Under the pieces are notes generated by a model. It saw nothing but the letters and a program-made list of their open reading frames with translations, did not search any database and was not told where the DNA came from. Positions 5,956 through 17,800 of a DNA stretch of 26,546 nt are shown here, piece after piece. The stretch is taken from positions 1-26,546 of the IMG/VR virus record IMGVR_UViG_3300023174_003475; one strand, 5' to 3'. The translations under genes were made by a program, and so were the position numbers. This DNA is from a virus. Every line of letters begins with the position of its first letter. The first letter of the stretch is position 1.

Positions 5956-7815
5956 ATGGCTGAAATTAGATTTGCTGAATTGGATTTTGCAAAAATAAAA
6001 CAAAATCTAAAGGCATATTTACAATCGCAAACTCAATTCAAAGACTATAACTTTGAGGGTTCTGCCATATCAACGTTATTGGATGTTCTTGCATATAACA
6101 CAGCATACAATGGCTTTTACTTAAACATGCTCTCCAGTGAGATGTTTTTGGATAGTGCAAGTCTACGAGAAAGTGTAGTATCACACGCCAAGCATCTTGG
6201 CTTTGTTCCTCGGTCGGTTCATGCTCTCAGAACTCGCATGGACATCACGTTGACTGTCACTGAAAGAATCGAGAACATCAGCTCTTTGCCATTTTCTCTT
6301 CTAATCTCACCAACAGACCAGATTTATTGTGTTGTTGATGGCGTTCGATATGATTTCAGTCCAGTCACATCCACTTACGTTGAAAATCCAGAGCTGACGT
6401 ATTCAACTAATGCATATGGACAGAGTGTTGTTGCTGCAACATTTACAGCAACAAATGTAGAGTTTGTTGAAGGAAAACGATTTACTCACCGTTGGACGGT
6501 TGATAACACCACTCCAGTTAAACAAAGATTCATTATTCCAAATAATAATGTAGATATGTCGATGGTAAAAGTTAGTGTGCAAGACTCTGCTCAGAGTAAT
6601 AACACTACAGGTTTTTTGCCATTTAACGATCTAAACACCCTTAACCCAACAAACACCATCTACTATACACAAGAAGTATCAAACGGAAGATACGAGATTG
6701 TCTTTGGCGATGGCGTGTTGGGTAAAGCATTGGCTGATGGAAACATTGTAATTGTTGATTATGTTGTTGCTAGTGGCAATCAAGCTAACAAAGCAACGTC
6801 GTTTAAAGTATCTGGCTCTTTGGGTGGAGTCAAATCACAGTCTGTGGTGTTGAAGTTGGTTCAAGCTGCTGGTGCATATCAAGCTCAAGAAACACTCGAT
6901 CAAATCAAATTTTTTGCACCAAAGGTCTACAACACACAAAATCGTGCTGTAACAAAATCTGATTATGAGACTTTACTCAAACGAGAAATCCCATCAATCA
7001 AACACTTGAGAGTGTGGGGTGGTGAGGAGAACGTTCCTCCAGTGTATGGTAAAGTTTTTTGTGCAATTCAACCAGATACTGGCCGAACTATTAGCGAAGA
7101 AGAAAAAGCACGAATCATCAACACATACATCAAACCTAGAAGTGTGTTGTCTATTCAAGTAGAGTTGGTTGAGCCAGCGTATTTGGGGCTTCAAATTTCA
7201 TCACAAATTAACTACTTCTCCAACAAAACTACAAAAAACAAAGACGACATTAAGAATCTTGCTGTTAATAAAATCAAAGAGTATAGAAATCAGAATTTAG
7301 TTGGATTTGATGCAGACTTTAGATATTCAAAGCTCATTAAGGAGATTGATTCTGTTGACTCTTCAATTGAAAGCAATTTAACAGAAATCAAGATGAAGTA
7401 TCGGTTAGTTCCTGCTTTTGATGTGCTTTCAAAATATTCTTTTACTTTGAATAATCCAATAGACCTTGGTGATGCAACAAACAACATCTCCTCCGTTAAT
7501 AGTACTGGATTTTTATACAATGGTTTGATGGTGTATATCAGTGACAATGGGCAAGGTAAATTATACATCTACTATCTCTCCAACCAACAAAAAATTGTAA
7601 TCCAGCCAAATGCAGGTACTGTAAATTACAAGACGGGAGAAATTACTATTGAAAACTTGTTAGTCACGGGCATTCCGAACGGACTAAACTATATTGATTT
7701 GATTGTGACCCCAGCTATTAATGATATTATTGCTTTGAGAAATCAAATACTTCTTTTGGATGATTCTGACATTAATGTGCAAGTTGTAGATTTACTTAGA
7801 GCTAACATCTCATAA
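5956..7815 (+). CDS. gp6: Baseplate wedge subunit gp6 (J-like)
   Basis: Core wedge protein; in T4 a gp6 dimer clamps gp7 and the wedges close into the inner ring. The N-terminal signature is unmistakable: DYNFEGSAISTLLDVLAYNT (30-49), FLDSASLRESVVSHAKHLGF (64-83) and VPRS. A J-protein type segment, FGDGVLGKALADGN, begins at residue 250, and NTQNRAVTKSDYETLLKREI, typical of J/gp6 proteins, lies in the middle. At 619 aa it is close to T4 gp6 (660 aa). The ATG sits one base after the gp25 stop. GGAG at 5939 is rather far away (13 bases), so coupling with gp25 is likely. Confidence 0.95.
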   Translation: MAEIRFAELDFAKIKQNLKAYLQSQTQFKDYNFEGSAISTLLDVLAYNTAYNGFYLNMLSSEMFLDSASLRESVVSHAKHLGFVPRSVHALRTRMDITLTVTERIENISSLPFSLLISPTDQIYCVVDGVRYDFSPVTSTYVENPELTYSTNAYGQSVVAATFTATNVEFVEGKRFTHRWTVDNTTPVKQRFIIPNNNVDMSMVKVSVQDSAQSNNTTGFLPFNDLNTLNPTNTIYYTQEVSNGRYEIVFGDGVLGKALADGNIVIVDYVVASGNQANKATSFKVSGSLGGVKSQSVVLKLVQAAGAYQAQETLDQIKFFAPKVYNTQNRAVTKSDYETLLKREIPSIKHLRVWGGEENVPPVYGKVFCAIQPDTGRTISEEEKARIINTYIKPRSVLSIQVELVEPAYLGLQISSQINYFSNKTTKNKDDIKNLAVNKIKEYRNQNLVGFDADFRYSKLIKEIDSVDSSIESNLTEIKMKYRLVPAFDVLSKYSFTLNNPIDLGDATNNISSVNSTGFLYNGLMVYISDNGQGKLYIYYLSNQQKIVIQPNAGTVNYKTGEITIENLLVTGIPNGLNYIDLIVTPAINDIIALRNQILLLDDSDINVQVVDLLRANIS

Positions 7816-7820
7816 AAAAC

Positions 7821-9839
7821 ATGAGTACAGTTGTTGATTTAAATTTGTGTGGTATTGAGTCTTCTGAACAGCTTGGATCAACAAGTGTCGTACTCATTGT
7901 CACAGCACCATCTTTAGGAGATAGTGCAGAATTTGGATATGGTGCTGTATACGATAGCTCTAGTTTGGTGATTACAGAACAACCAGGTATCATTGAACTT
8001 GGGGGGCTTGGAATTCCATCAGAAGAAGATTTTAGAAGCCTACAAAAACTTGCTCCAATACCATCATCTGAGGCATTTGGGACTTTCTTTGTTAAACGAG
8101 TTGTCAGAACCGTCTCAATAACGGCTTCAGTTTCTGTACCAACCCCAGCATTTAAAAACATTCTAGCATACGGAATTGTAAGTAAAGAGTCCGTTTCTGC
8201 ACCATCAATTGCTCAAATTAATGATCGCCCCGGAAATAACATTCTCATCGCATCTCACTTCCCAGGATTTGTTAGCGAAGAGCACCCAAGATTTTTGGCG
8301 TTTGTGGAATCATACTACAAGTGGTTGGAGACCAAAGGAAATGTCCTATACGAATCCAAAAGATTAAAGAACTATAGAGACATTGATACATCAGTAGATG
8401 AGTTTGTTGAGTATTTGTTTAAAGAATATCTTCCACAAATTCCAAGAGATGCTTTAGCAGACAAAAAAATACTCCTGAAACATATCAAACAGTTCTATAG
8501 AGCAAAGGGAACTGAGAAGTCCTATAAGTTTTTCTTTAGAATCCTGTTTAATTCAAATGTTGAGTTCTACTATCCACGAGTTGATATTCTACGAGCATCT
8601 TCTGGTAAGTGGGTCCAAAATAAGACCATTCGTATCTTAAATGTTAAGGGTAATATTGCAGACCTTGTTGGACAGCGAATTAGAGGTCTTAATAAGAATT
8701 GTACTGCTACGGTAGAAAGAGTTTTTGGAATCTCTTCCGGTGGAACTAGCGGATATGAGTTGACATTGAATCAATCTAGCATAACTGGAACATTTGGGCC
8801 AGGGGAGCAGGTTGAGTCGGATAATACCACAGTTTTGGAAGATGGGTCGGTTGTCCCTGCTGTATGGGCAATTATAAGTCCTATACCAGTCTCTGTTAAG
8901 ATTATTGATAATGGGTCGAGCTATCGAGTGGGTGACGTTTTTCCTATCGTGAGCCTTGTAGGAAAGGGCTCTGGCGGTAAAGTTAAAGTCGAAAAGGTCG
9001 ATTCTAATGGTGGAATCCAAAAATTGTCCGTAATGGCGTATGGTTTGGGATACAGTAAAGACGAAGTTCCTGTAATTGATTTCAGCCAACCCGAACAAAC
9101 TATTGAAAACAATCTAGATTCTTTTATTGATACAACTCCAACAGACAGAACAGTGGCTATTGGAATAGTGCAAATGGGGTCAACTACTCAATATCCTGGA
9201 TATTATTTGGATGAAGAGGGGCATTTAAGTACTTCCAAATATCTACAAGATGGGCATTTTTATCAACAATTCTCTTATGTTACATATGTGTCTGAGGCAT
9301 TAACACAATATAAAGAACTACTTAGACAGATCTTGCATCCAGTTGGATTAAAACATTTTGGTGGTGTCAGAATACAAAATAGACTTAACACAAACATCAA
9401 AAATCCAAAACAAAAACCATTTCCAACAAAACGACAGGTTACTTTACACACACCAAACAGCAAATTTAACATTCATGTTGAAACCACGTTGAGACACACC
9501 ATCTTGAAAAATCCAAAATCTTTTGGGCTTGGTGCTAATCAATATTCATTATACAGAAACCGATATAATTATAAACCATTTGAAAAATATGATGCAAATG
9601 ATGAGATGCGGGGGGTTAATGGCGACTATTATGGAGATTATTACGATCTTTCCGCACAAAAGGCAGCCTCACCTATTGCACATTTTGGCCATATGAAACC
9701 ATCAGACCTAGAAAAGAACGCTCCTTGGGTGTCAATAAATATGATGCCAGACAGCTTTATTAGAAAAGAGCCGTTTGTCAAAATTGGATCTATTTTCACT
9801 GAAAACTTTTTTGGAAACTGCGCAATAACAAGCAACTAA
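7821..9839 (+). CDS. Baseplate wedge-type structural protein in the gp7 position, 672 aa
   Basis: I recognise this as a structural family conserved in marine T4-like phages beside gp6 and gp8. The hallmark is residues 147-262: FPGFVSEEHPRFLAFVESYY, then YRDIDTSVDEFVEYLF, HIKQFYRAKGTEKSYKFFFR and YYPRVDILRASSGKW. Its place between gp6 and gp8 suggests it does the job of T4 gp7, but I cannot see sequence similarity to gp7, so that is inference. The first 130 residues hold about five diverged copies of a short SxExxG repeat. Residues ~265-430 look like small beta modules with GSSYRVGD and GLGYSKDE type turns. The tail is basic and Tyr-rich. It starts 5 bases after gp6 without a Shine-Dalgarno. 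Confidence 0.8.
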   Translation: MSTVVDLNLCGIESSEQLGSTSVVLIVTAPSLGDSAEFGYGAVYDSSSLVITEQPGIIELGGLGIPSEEDFRSLQKLAPIPSSEAFGTFFVKRVVRTVSITASVSVPTPAFKNILAYGIVSKESVSAPSIAQINDRPGNNILIASHFPGFVSEEHPRFLAFVESYYKWLETKGNVLYESKRLKNYRDIDTSVDEFVEYLFKEYLPQIPRDALADKKILLKHIKQFYRAKGTEKSYKFFFRILFNSNVEFYYPRVDILRASSGKWVQNKTIRILNVKGNIADLVGQRIRGLNKNCTATVERVFGISSGGTSGYELTLNQSSITGTFGPGEQVESDNTTVLEDGSVVPAVWAIISPIPVSVKIIDNGSSYRVGDVFPIVSLVGKGSGGKVKVEKVDSNGGIQKLSVMAYGLGYSKDEVPVIDFSQPEQTIENNLDSFIDTTPTDRTVAIGIVQMGSTTQYPGYYLDEEGHLSTSKYLQDGHFYQQFSYVTYVSEALTQYKELLRQILHPVGLKHFGGVRIQNRLNTNIKNPKQKPFPTKRQVTLHTPNSKFNIHVETTLRHTILKNPKSFGLGANQYSLYRNRYNYKPFEKYDANDEMRGVNGDYYGDYYDLSAQKAASPIAHFGHMKPSDLEKNAPWVSINMMPDSFIRKEPFVKIGSIFTENFFGNCAITSN

Positions 9840-9844
9840 ATATC
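9835..9844 (+). promoter_or_regulatory. Candidate late promoter ACTAAATATC before gp8
   Basis: The CTAAATATC box overlaps the stop codon of the 672-residue gene (TAA at 9837-9839) and lies 21 bases before the ATG at 9866. AAGG at 9850-9853 is a distant candidate ribosome binding site. The box shares the CTAAATA core with those at 3390 and 11772. Confidence 0.55.
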
Positions 9845-9865
9845 ATAATAAGGTAAACTAATATT

Positions 9866-11770
9866 ATGACAGCAATTATAAAAAATAGATTCCGACTTCA
9901 AAATGCAAAAGATTTTCTAGAAAATTTTGCACAACATCCAAGAATGAGAAATGGCGCACCACTTCGCCTTACTGACGCAATTTCTTTGGTGAATGTCAAT
10001 CCAGAAGAAAGAGTTGCATCAGCGCACTTGTCGTTTCAATGGCGACTTGATCCTCGCATCACCGATTTAACAAACTCAGATAGCAACACTCAAATTAAAA
10101 ATGATGCTCCTCGTGGTCTTATAGAATATTCTGGGGCGCACGTTCGTGATAGAAATCACTATTTGTTTGTAGGAAAAGCTCTTCCATGGGGCTCCACCAC
10201 CGCATCAGAAAACAATCCACCAGTAGCAGCTGATACTCTTCTTGAAGAGCGAGAAGTGTGGCATGAGATGTTGAGTCTCAAAAAAATAGCCCAGATAGAT
10301 GGAACGCTCGTTATTCCTAGAGTTGATTGGGATGGTTCTCAAAAGACCATATACGTTCCTTTTGATGATAGAGATGCAAACCTTTACAACCACCCAACTC
10401 CAGCAGAATCTTTAGCTGCTAATACTGCAAATGCATATGCTGGTTCGTTTTATGTTTTAACTGACGACCATCACATTTTTGTTTGTTTAGAGAATGGTGG
10501 TGGAAGAAAGAGCACAGTTAAGCCAGTTTGGACTGATGATTACACTAATGTGTTAGATTATAGAGATTTGGATGGCTACGTCTGGAAGTACATGGGATCA
10601 GTAAGTTCTGCAAATGCTGCAAAATTTTTGACTGACAGTTGGATTCCAGTTCGTACTCTTGGAAATATTCCAAATGATTCTTCATTTCAATGGCAGGTTG
10701 AGTTTAATGCTAAACCAGGCCAGGTGTTGTCTTTCATCATTGATAATCCAGGAAGTGGATACACAAAGATTCACAAAGGCAAATTCACAAATGCAAGCAA
10801 CGTAAACAACAACGGAACTGCAACATTAACTGCACTTCCTGATGGAACTCCTCCATCTGACGTTGAAGGATATTATGTTGGCGCACAAATTCATATTGTT
10901 GCGGGTGCAGATGAAGGAAAGGCATATGATATTGTTGCATACAATACCAGCAATGGAAAGCGAGAGCTTACTGTAAATGGTCCATGGGCTGTAGATGATT
11001 TAACATCTGAATATACTATTACACCAAAAATTGCAATTCAATCGGATAGCAATCCTGCAATAAAAATTCTTCCTATCGTACAAGATGGGAAACTCAAGTC
11101 TATCAAGATACTAGAGCGTGGTTTAAATGCTAGTTTTGTAAATGCAACTGTTGTTGCAAACTCAGCTCAAGCTGTTGGTGGAATTCAAGCTAAGGTTAGA
11201 GCTGTTCTTAGTCCAGCAGAAGGATTAGGAAAAGACATTGAGAAAGATTTGGGCGCACATTATGTAATGCTTTCTGCAAAATTGGCATACCAAGAAGGCT
11301 CTGGGGATTTCCCAATTGATAATGATTATAGACAGATTGGAATTATTAGAGATGTTAAAAATGCTGATGGAACATTAGCAACAGCAAACACTCTTAATGC
11401 AACAAAGAGAGTGCGTCTTTCAAACATATCTTCTAGCGCATTTCAGCCAGACGAAAACATTTTGATGAGCACAAACGGTGGAACAACTTGGGTTGAGGCT
11501 GGAAAAGTGTTGGAATATGCAGCCAGCACTAATGAAACTGGTATTTCATATATGTCATTCTTTAAAACTCTTGGAAACACCACGTCTCTTGTTGGCGGTG
11601 GAACTGTTCTTGTGAAAGGACAAACATCCAATGCCCAAGCTACTGTATTGGATGTATACAATGAAGAAGTTTTAAAATTTTCTGGAGAAATTTTGTATTT
11701 GGAAAATCGTCGTCCTATTCTGCGCTCACCAGACCAGATAGAAGATATTAAAGCTATCGTAGAATTTTAA
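9866..11770 (+). CDS. gp8: Baseplate wedge subunit gp8-like, C-terminally extended
   Basis: In T4 gp8 is a dimeric wedge protein on the outer side of the baseplate. The family signature is present: MTAIIKNRFRLQNAKDFLEN at the N-terminus, HYLFVGKALPWGS (about 97-109), VWHEMLSLKKI, FYVLTDDHHIFVCLENGGG and DLDGYVWKYMGSVSSANAAK (about 235-254) with FLTDSWIPV following. T4 gp8 has 334 residues and this has 634. The extra part has GSGYT-type and ILERGLNASF beta modules and the segment DIEKDLGAHYVMLSAKLAYQ, an arrangement I associate with marine T4-like gp8 proteins. It has its own promoter box. Confidence 0.88.
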   Translation: MTAIIKNRFRLQNAKDFLENFAQHPRMRNGAPLRLTDAISLVNVNPEERVASAHLSFQWRLDPRITDLTNSDSNTQIKNDAPRGLIEYSGAHVRDRNHYLFVGKALPWGSTTASENNPPVAADTLLEEREVWHEMLSLKKIAQIDGTLVIPRVDWDGSQKTIYVPFDDRDANLYNHPTPAESLAANTANAYAGSFYVLTDDHHIFVCLENGGGRKSTVKPVWTDDYTNVLDYRDLDGYVWKYMGSVSSANAAKFLTDSWIPVRTLGNIPNDSSFQWQVEFNAKPGQVLSFIIDNPGSGYTKIHKGKFTNASNVNNNGTATLTALPDGTPPSDVEGYYVGAQIHIVAGADEGKAYDIVAYNTSNGKRELTVNGPWAVDDLTSEYTITPKIAIQSDSNPAIKILPIVQDGKLKSIKILERGLNASFVNATVVANSAQAVGGIQAKVRAVLSPAEGLGKDIEKDLGAHYVMLSAKLAYQEGSGDFPIDNDYRQIGIIRDVKNADGTLATANTLNATKRVRLSNISSSAFQPDENILMSTNGGTTWVEAGKVLEYAASTNETGISYMSFFKTLGNTTSLVGGGTVLVKGQTSNAQATVLDVYNEEVLKFSGEILYLENRRPILRSPDQIEDIKAIVEF

Positions 11771-11771
11771 G

Positions 11772-11781
11772 GCTAAATACC
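11772..11781 (+). promoter_or_regulatory. Candidate late promoter GCTAAATACC before the giant gene
   Basis: Third copy of the CTAAATA core, right after the gp8 stop (11768-11770) and 25 bases before the ATG at 11807. By T4 geometry transcription would start near 11785 with a leader of about 22 bases. No Shine-Dalgarno is visible in that leader. Confidence 0.6.
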
Positions 11782-11806
11782 TTACAAATGATTTTTTGAA
11801 AAAATT

Positions 11807-14800
11807 ATGACAAAAATTAGCTTAAATCAATTTCCATATTACGACGATTACAATGAGAAGGATAACTACTATCAAATCCTTTTCAAACCAGGAAAAGCTG
11901 TTCAGGCTAGAGAATTAACACAACTTCAGTCTATTCTTCAAAAGCAGATTGAAAGACTTGGTTCTCATATTTTTAAAGATGGTTCTCAAGTTCTTCCTGC
12001 CACAGAAAATGGAGTTCGATACACAGCTAATAATGGATTCTTCAAGTTAGCAGAATCTGAAAACTCTCTCACACACACTAATGCTGCAATTGAAAATAAC
12101 TGGTTGAATAAGGTTGTTAGAAATCAGGCTGGTGTTGAAGCTAAAGTTATTGGCTATCGTCCAGTAGATGTGTTGGGGGAAGTTCGATTGTTTGTGTCTT
12201 ACACTAAGGCATCTACCGATGGATTAACTTTAGTGTTCTATCCAAATGACACTATTTCTGTAGTAGATTCTACTCCAGCATTAGCAGCAACTATTCCTGG
12301 AGCCATCCTCCCCGATAAAACAATTCAAAAGAAGACAGGAAGCATTGCTTCAGTTACTGTAGAAGAGGGAGTATATTTCTACAGTGGCTTCTTCGTGTAT
12401 GTAGAAAAGCAGACAATTTTTGTCACGCCATCTATCAACCCAGACTCGGTTGAAAATCAAAATTTGTGGGATAACAAGCCAACGGCTTCTATCGGCTTAA
12501 GCATGACACAATCTTTTATAACATCTGAAGAAGATCCTAACCTTTTAGATGTTGCTCTTGGTGCTCCAAACTACTCTGCTCCAGGAGCAGACCGTTTGCA
12601 CATTGATGCAAAACTTGAACAGAAACTCATTAGGCTTGATGAGACAAAACAAGATCAAAACTTCATTGAATTGGTTTCAGTTAGCGCAGGAGAAGTAACA
12701 TATAAAGTTATCACTGCTGCATATGGTCCTATTGAAAGCACTCTTGCTCGACGTACATATGACGAATCTGGTGATTACACAGTTACGCCGTTTGCTGTTA
12801 GTGTTCGAGAGTTTTTGAGAGAAGGTAACAACAATGGTGTGCATGATGAGACCGAATTCTACGCATACACTATCAATGAAGCAGAAGCATTAGCTAAAAG
12901 TAAGTTTAATTTGAATAAGTCGGATGTTCCATCTGGATTTAAGACATATTGTAAACATCCAACACTAACTTCTCCACAAGTTTATTTGCCAGGTTCTACC
13001 TACGATGGAACAGAGTTAACTTCGTTTAAAAATCTTTGTCGCTCTTACATTAGTGCTCGTATTGATCCAGGAAAGGCTTATGTTAAGGGTTATGAAATTC
13101 AAAAGCTTGCCCGAGCAACTGTAGATATACCAAAAGCACAATCTGTAACATACAAAACAAATCAGACATGTTTTACTCCTCTTGGCACTCACATTGTAGT
13201 CACTGATGTTAATGGTTCAATAGATTTCACCACACATCAGACAGTAGAACTCTATGATGCACCATACAACACTTCAACACGACAAGTTGCTGGAACAAAA
13301 ATTGGAACAGCAAAGATGTTGTTTGTTGACTTTTTCGAGGGCGTTTCTGGAACTACAAACTCCGGTAAGTATAGATTATATCTTTATGATATTAATCTAG
13401 ACGACAACAAAGACTTGGAGAAAGTTAAATCTTTCAGAGCTGCCTCCACATCAAATGCAGCCACAGATTTTTATGCAAATGCTGTCTTATCACAGTTGTC
13501 ATTGAGTGGATCTGTTTCTCGAACTCCACAAAACTCATCTGACGCACCAGCAGCAAATACTTTGTATGGTACTGGAACGAAGTGGAAAAATGATGCTGTT
13601 GAAAAGCTTACTGTAGGTGATTTAATTCAAGTTGGAAATGTTCTGTATCAAGTTACAGAAGAACCAACATCCGACACAATATTAAAAGTCACTCCAAACC
13701 CACAATCTACTAGCAGTGCAATTGAACAAGCTAAGACGTGGACTAATGGTTCTTCGTTTACATACATGTTTGCTCTTCCACAATCTAATTCGAGTGAAAG
13801 TGCAATTGTATATAAACTTCCAGACCAATACATTGCCAGCATTAGAGATGGTGGTGACGCACCATTATCATCGCCACTTACAAAAACAAACTATTCAGCA
13901 TCCTACACTGTACCAAGAGTGTTTTCTGCACAACAGGTTGCAAACAATAAGATTACACTATCTTCAGTTCTTAGCACAGATGAAACATTCTCAGCCTTTT
14001 CAAATAACTATGTTGTTATTAATGAAACAACAGGAAACTGGCTTCGTGTTATTAGTGGAAGCTCTCAGCCTGCTGATGCCAATACTGCGGCTATTCAACA
14101 GGGGGCAACAAATCTTACCGTTTGGGTTAATCAAGACAATTCAGCACCCCCAACAAAATATACAGTAATTGCTCCAGTTGTTATTGCAAAAGCAAAAGAA
14201 AGAAGCAAAACGTTACAAGCAGCAACGTTTGATGCTACAACAAACATTTATAAGTCTACATTTACTGTTTCAAACAACGGAACTCCAGTAACGTCCGGTG
14301 GAGATGGTGGTGGAGTTGTTATAGTGGATGGAAACGTTTCTTCAGAAATCTCTCTACACATGGAAGATGTTCTTCGCATTACCAGAGTAATAGAACAAAC
14401 CTTATCTGGTCAAGAACCTTCTGGAAAAAATACCCTTCAAAATGGCGAAAGAGATATTACTGCAAATTACATTTTGGATGATGGTCAGAGAGACTATTAC
14501 TATGACATTGCTAAGGTAACTTTACGTCCTGGTGTTTCTAGACCAACAGGAAGAGTTAGAGTTGAGTTTGACTATTTTAAGCACACAAATGATGGTGGAA
14601 GATTCTTCTCTGTGGATTCATATAAGGTTCGTGGTACTAAAGCCAATATGAGCTACGATGAAATTCCAACGTATGTTGCGTCTGATGGAACTGCATACAA
14701 TCTTGCTAACTGTATTGATTTTAGAAAAAAGATTACAGACTCAGTTGAAAGAATTTCTATTGATAACTTTACTTGTAATTATTACACCTTCTTAGGGCGT

Positions 14801-17800
14801 AAAGACAAGATTATTCTTAATAGCAAAACCAAATCGTTTGAGTTGAGCCAAGGCACACCAGCATTTAATCCTCTTCCTGCTGATGAAAATGCTGACGGAA
14901 TGACTATCTGTGAGCTTACTCTTCAACCATATACCTACTCATCTAAGGCAGTTTCAATTCGTCCAATTGAAAATCGTCGATATACGATGAGAGATATTGA
15001 AAAGTTGGAAAACCGCATCAAGAACCTTGAGCACTACACATCACTCACTTTGCTTGAGGTAGAGACGGCAACATTGAACATCACTAATGCAAACGGAGAC
15101 ACCAGATTTAAGAATGGTTTCTTGGCTGATAATTTTGGTTCATTTGACGTTTGTGATTTGGGATCTTTAGATTTTAGATGTGCTGTTGATACATCAGACA
15201 AAACGGTTCGTCCATTAATCCACACATCAGCAGTTAGTTTGTATGAAAGTGCTATAGATGAAGCATCTCCAGACACATACAGATCCACAAAGACATCTGG
15301 ACCATATAAAAAGACTGGGGACCTTTTCACACTTCCTTACTCAGCATCTATCTTCATAAGACAAGGACTTGCAAGTAAGACCATCAACGTAAACCCATTC
15401 AATGTACAGTCATTTGTGGGTGATGTAACTCTTAGTCCATGGTCAGACGAGTGGCATGAGACGAATCTTTTACCAGAGATTAAAGTTCAAGATTCATCAG
15501 GATTTGATGCTGCTATGGCAATGGTTGGTCCTACTGGAACAAGCATTAACTACAACACAACAGTTAATAACTGGACTGGGCCAGGACCACAATCTGCATA
15601 CGAGCCGACTGGAAGAGAAGTTTTGAAAGTTGCTGGGCATGATGTTCTTTCTAAACTTTATCCTGGAAGAAAGAAAAAAGACTGGCCAGCTATGGTCACT
15701 GTACCACAACCATATGCAAATGCTGGTCAGCGTGTTCCAACAGGAAGAAGCTCTTATGTGAGCCAACAATTACGAAGCACAACCACCATTACTGGAAATG
15801 AAATTAGAATGGGGTTGGAGACAAAGGTTAAAGACCTTGGTTGGAGCGCAGAGCAAAGAGCACTCACTCTCATTAACTCATCACAAATCCAATGGATGCG
15901 TTCACGAGAGATTGAGTTTGAAGGAAATTGCTTCATGCCTAATGCGGCTCTGTATGCATTCTTCGATGATGTTGCAGTGTCTGAAGATTGTAGACCAACA
16001 CCAGCAGATGGCTGGGTCGATTTTACCGTTACAGCATCTGAAAATACCGTTTCAATTCACAGCAGTAGCACAAACCAGACATTTAACTCTGCTGTTGGTG
16101 GTAACACATTTAATATTCGAGCTGGGGCTGAGTTAGTTTATCAAAATAGAAAATTTGAAGTAGTTCAGGTGGTTAATGCAGGAACATTAAAAGTTTCTCC
16201 AAAAAATACCGCAGAAATGACTCAAGATGCTTTAACATCTACAAATCCCATTACAGTCCGTATTACCAAGTATACCTATGGCGATCCTCTTAAAGCAGAT
16301 GTTAGAGGTAACACTAAGGGTGTGTTTAAGATTCCATCTAAGGAGTCTAAGAAATTCCAGACTGGAGATGCTATTTTCCGTCTTACTACATCATCCGTTA
16401 ATGCTAAGTTCCCAAATCCATTAGCACAAAATACTTCTATAGGTGATGCTAGGTTTGCGTCAACTGGTTGGTTGGATACTCAACAATATACAGTATCTCA
16501 AACTAGAATGTTTGAAGTCACATCCAATCTTGTTGCTACCACAGGCGCTCCAATTAATGCGGCTACTGGAGAAGTTTATAGTGAGTCTATTCCAGAAAGA
16601 CGTGACCCAATTGCACAGACATTTAAAATTAGAGAAGATGGTGGATGTTTCATTACTGCAATAGATGTGTTCTTCTTCACTAAACCATCTAGTATTGGTA
16701 TCAATCCAGATCTTCCAATCACTCTTGAGCTTAGATCTGTTCGAGATGGGATGCCAATTGAAGTTCTTCCTGCTGGAAAGCTTGGTGTTGTAACCAAGCA
16801 GGCTAGAGATGTAGTCACAAACTTTGTTGATTTGTCTCTTAAGACTCTTACAGTTACTGGAAATGTGGGCGGTAAAGTTCCAGAAAATAATCCTGAAGCA
16901 TATGTTTGGGATGCCACAACCACGTTGAAGTCTGAAAATCTTGAAAAAGGAGCTACCAGCAATCAGATTGTTAGTGGAACTCCGTTCAGAAGTACTGATA
17001 TGGCATTAGACATGGTGCCAACCAGATTCACTTTTGCTTCTCCTATTTTCTTAGAGCAGAACAAAGATTACTCATTTGTATTGCTATCTGATAGCAATGA
17101 ATATGAGGTTTGGGTTGCACAAATTGGACAAGACAATGATAAGAATCCTAAGTTTAATGCTAAATCTGGTCTTCCAAACTACAAAATTGGAACAGATGAG
17201 CAGATTGGAACTCAGGTATACCAAGATGGTAACTTCTACAAGTCACATAATGCAAGTGGTTGGGCTATCGACAACACTATAACCTGTAAGTTTAACTTAC
17301 ATAAGGCATTGTTTGATATTTCTAAGACGGCTGAAATTGATTTCGTAAATCAAGAGTTGTTTGATAGAGGCATCTTTACTGATGGTATTGAGGTTGTTGC
17401 AAACTCTCCATTCTTCCGAGTTGTATTGCCAAACCATGGTCTCAGTAAGGGAGATAAGGTTCGCATTTCCAATATTACCACACCTATTGATAGTGGGACT
17501 ACCGCAGCTCCAAAGATCAAAGGAATTTTGAAGACCGTTTTTGATGATCTTGTTGTTACAAGAACTGAGATTGACCACGCAATAGTTGCTTGTGCAGACA
17601 CAACTAGACGAGCTTCAACTGGATACTTTGCAACTAGCACAGGAAGACTTGGTGGCTCTACGGCTACTATTACTGATAACAGACGGTTTGAAGATATCAC
17701 TATCATCACCAATCCATTTGCTCCACCAACTACTTCCGTAGAGTGGAAGATGGTAACAACTGCTAGTTCTGGAATTAACAATGGTGAATTGGTTAAGACC

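Noticed and set aside
8637-9098. 153-codon antisense open frame
   Set aside because: It lies wholly inside the conserved 672-residue structural gene and shows no recognisable protein features or start signals.
13716-14168. 150-codon + strand open frame in another phase
   Set aside because: It overlaps the giant gene completely and is low-complexity Gln/Leu/His-rich sequence, consistent with out-of-frame reading.
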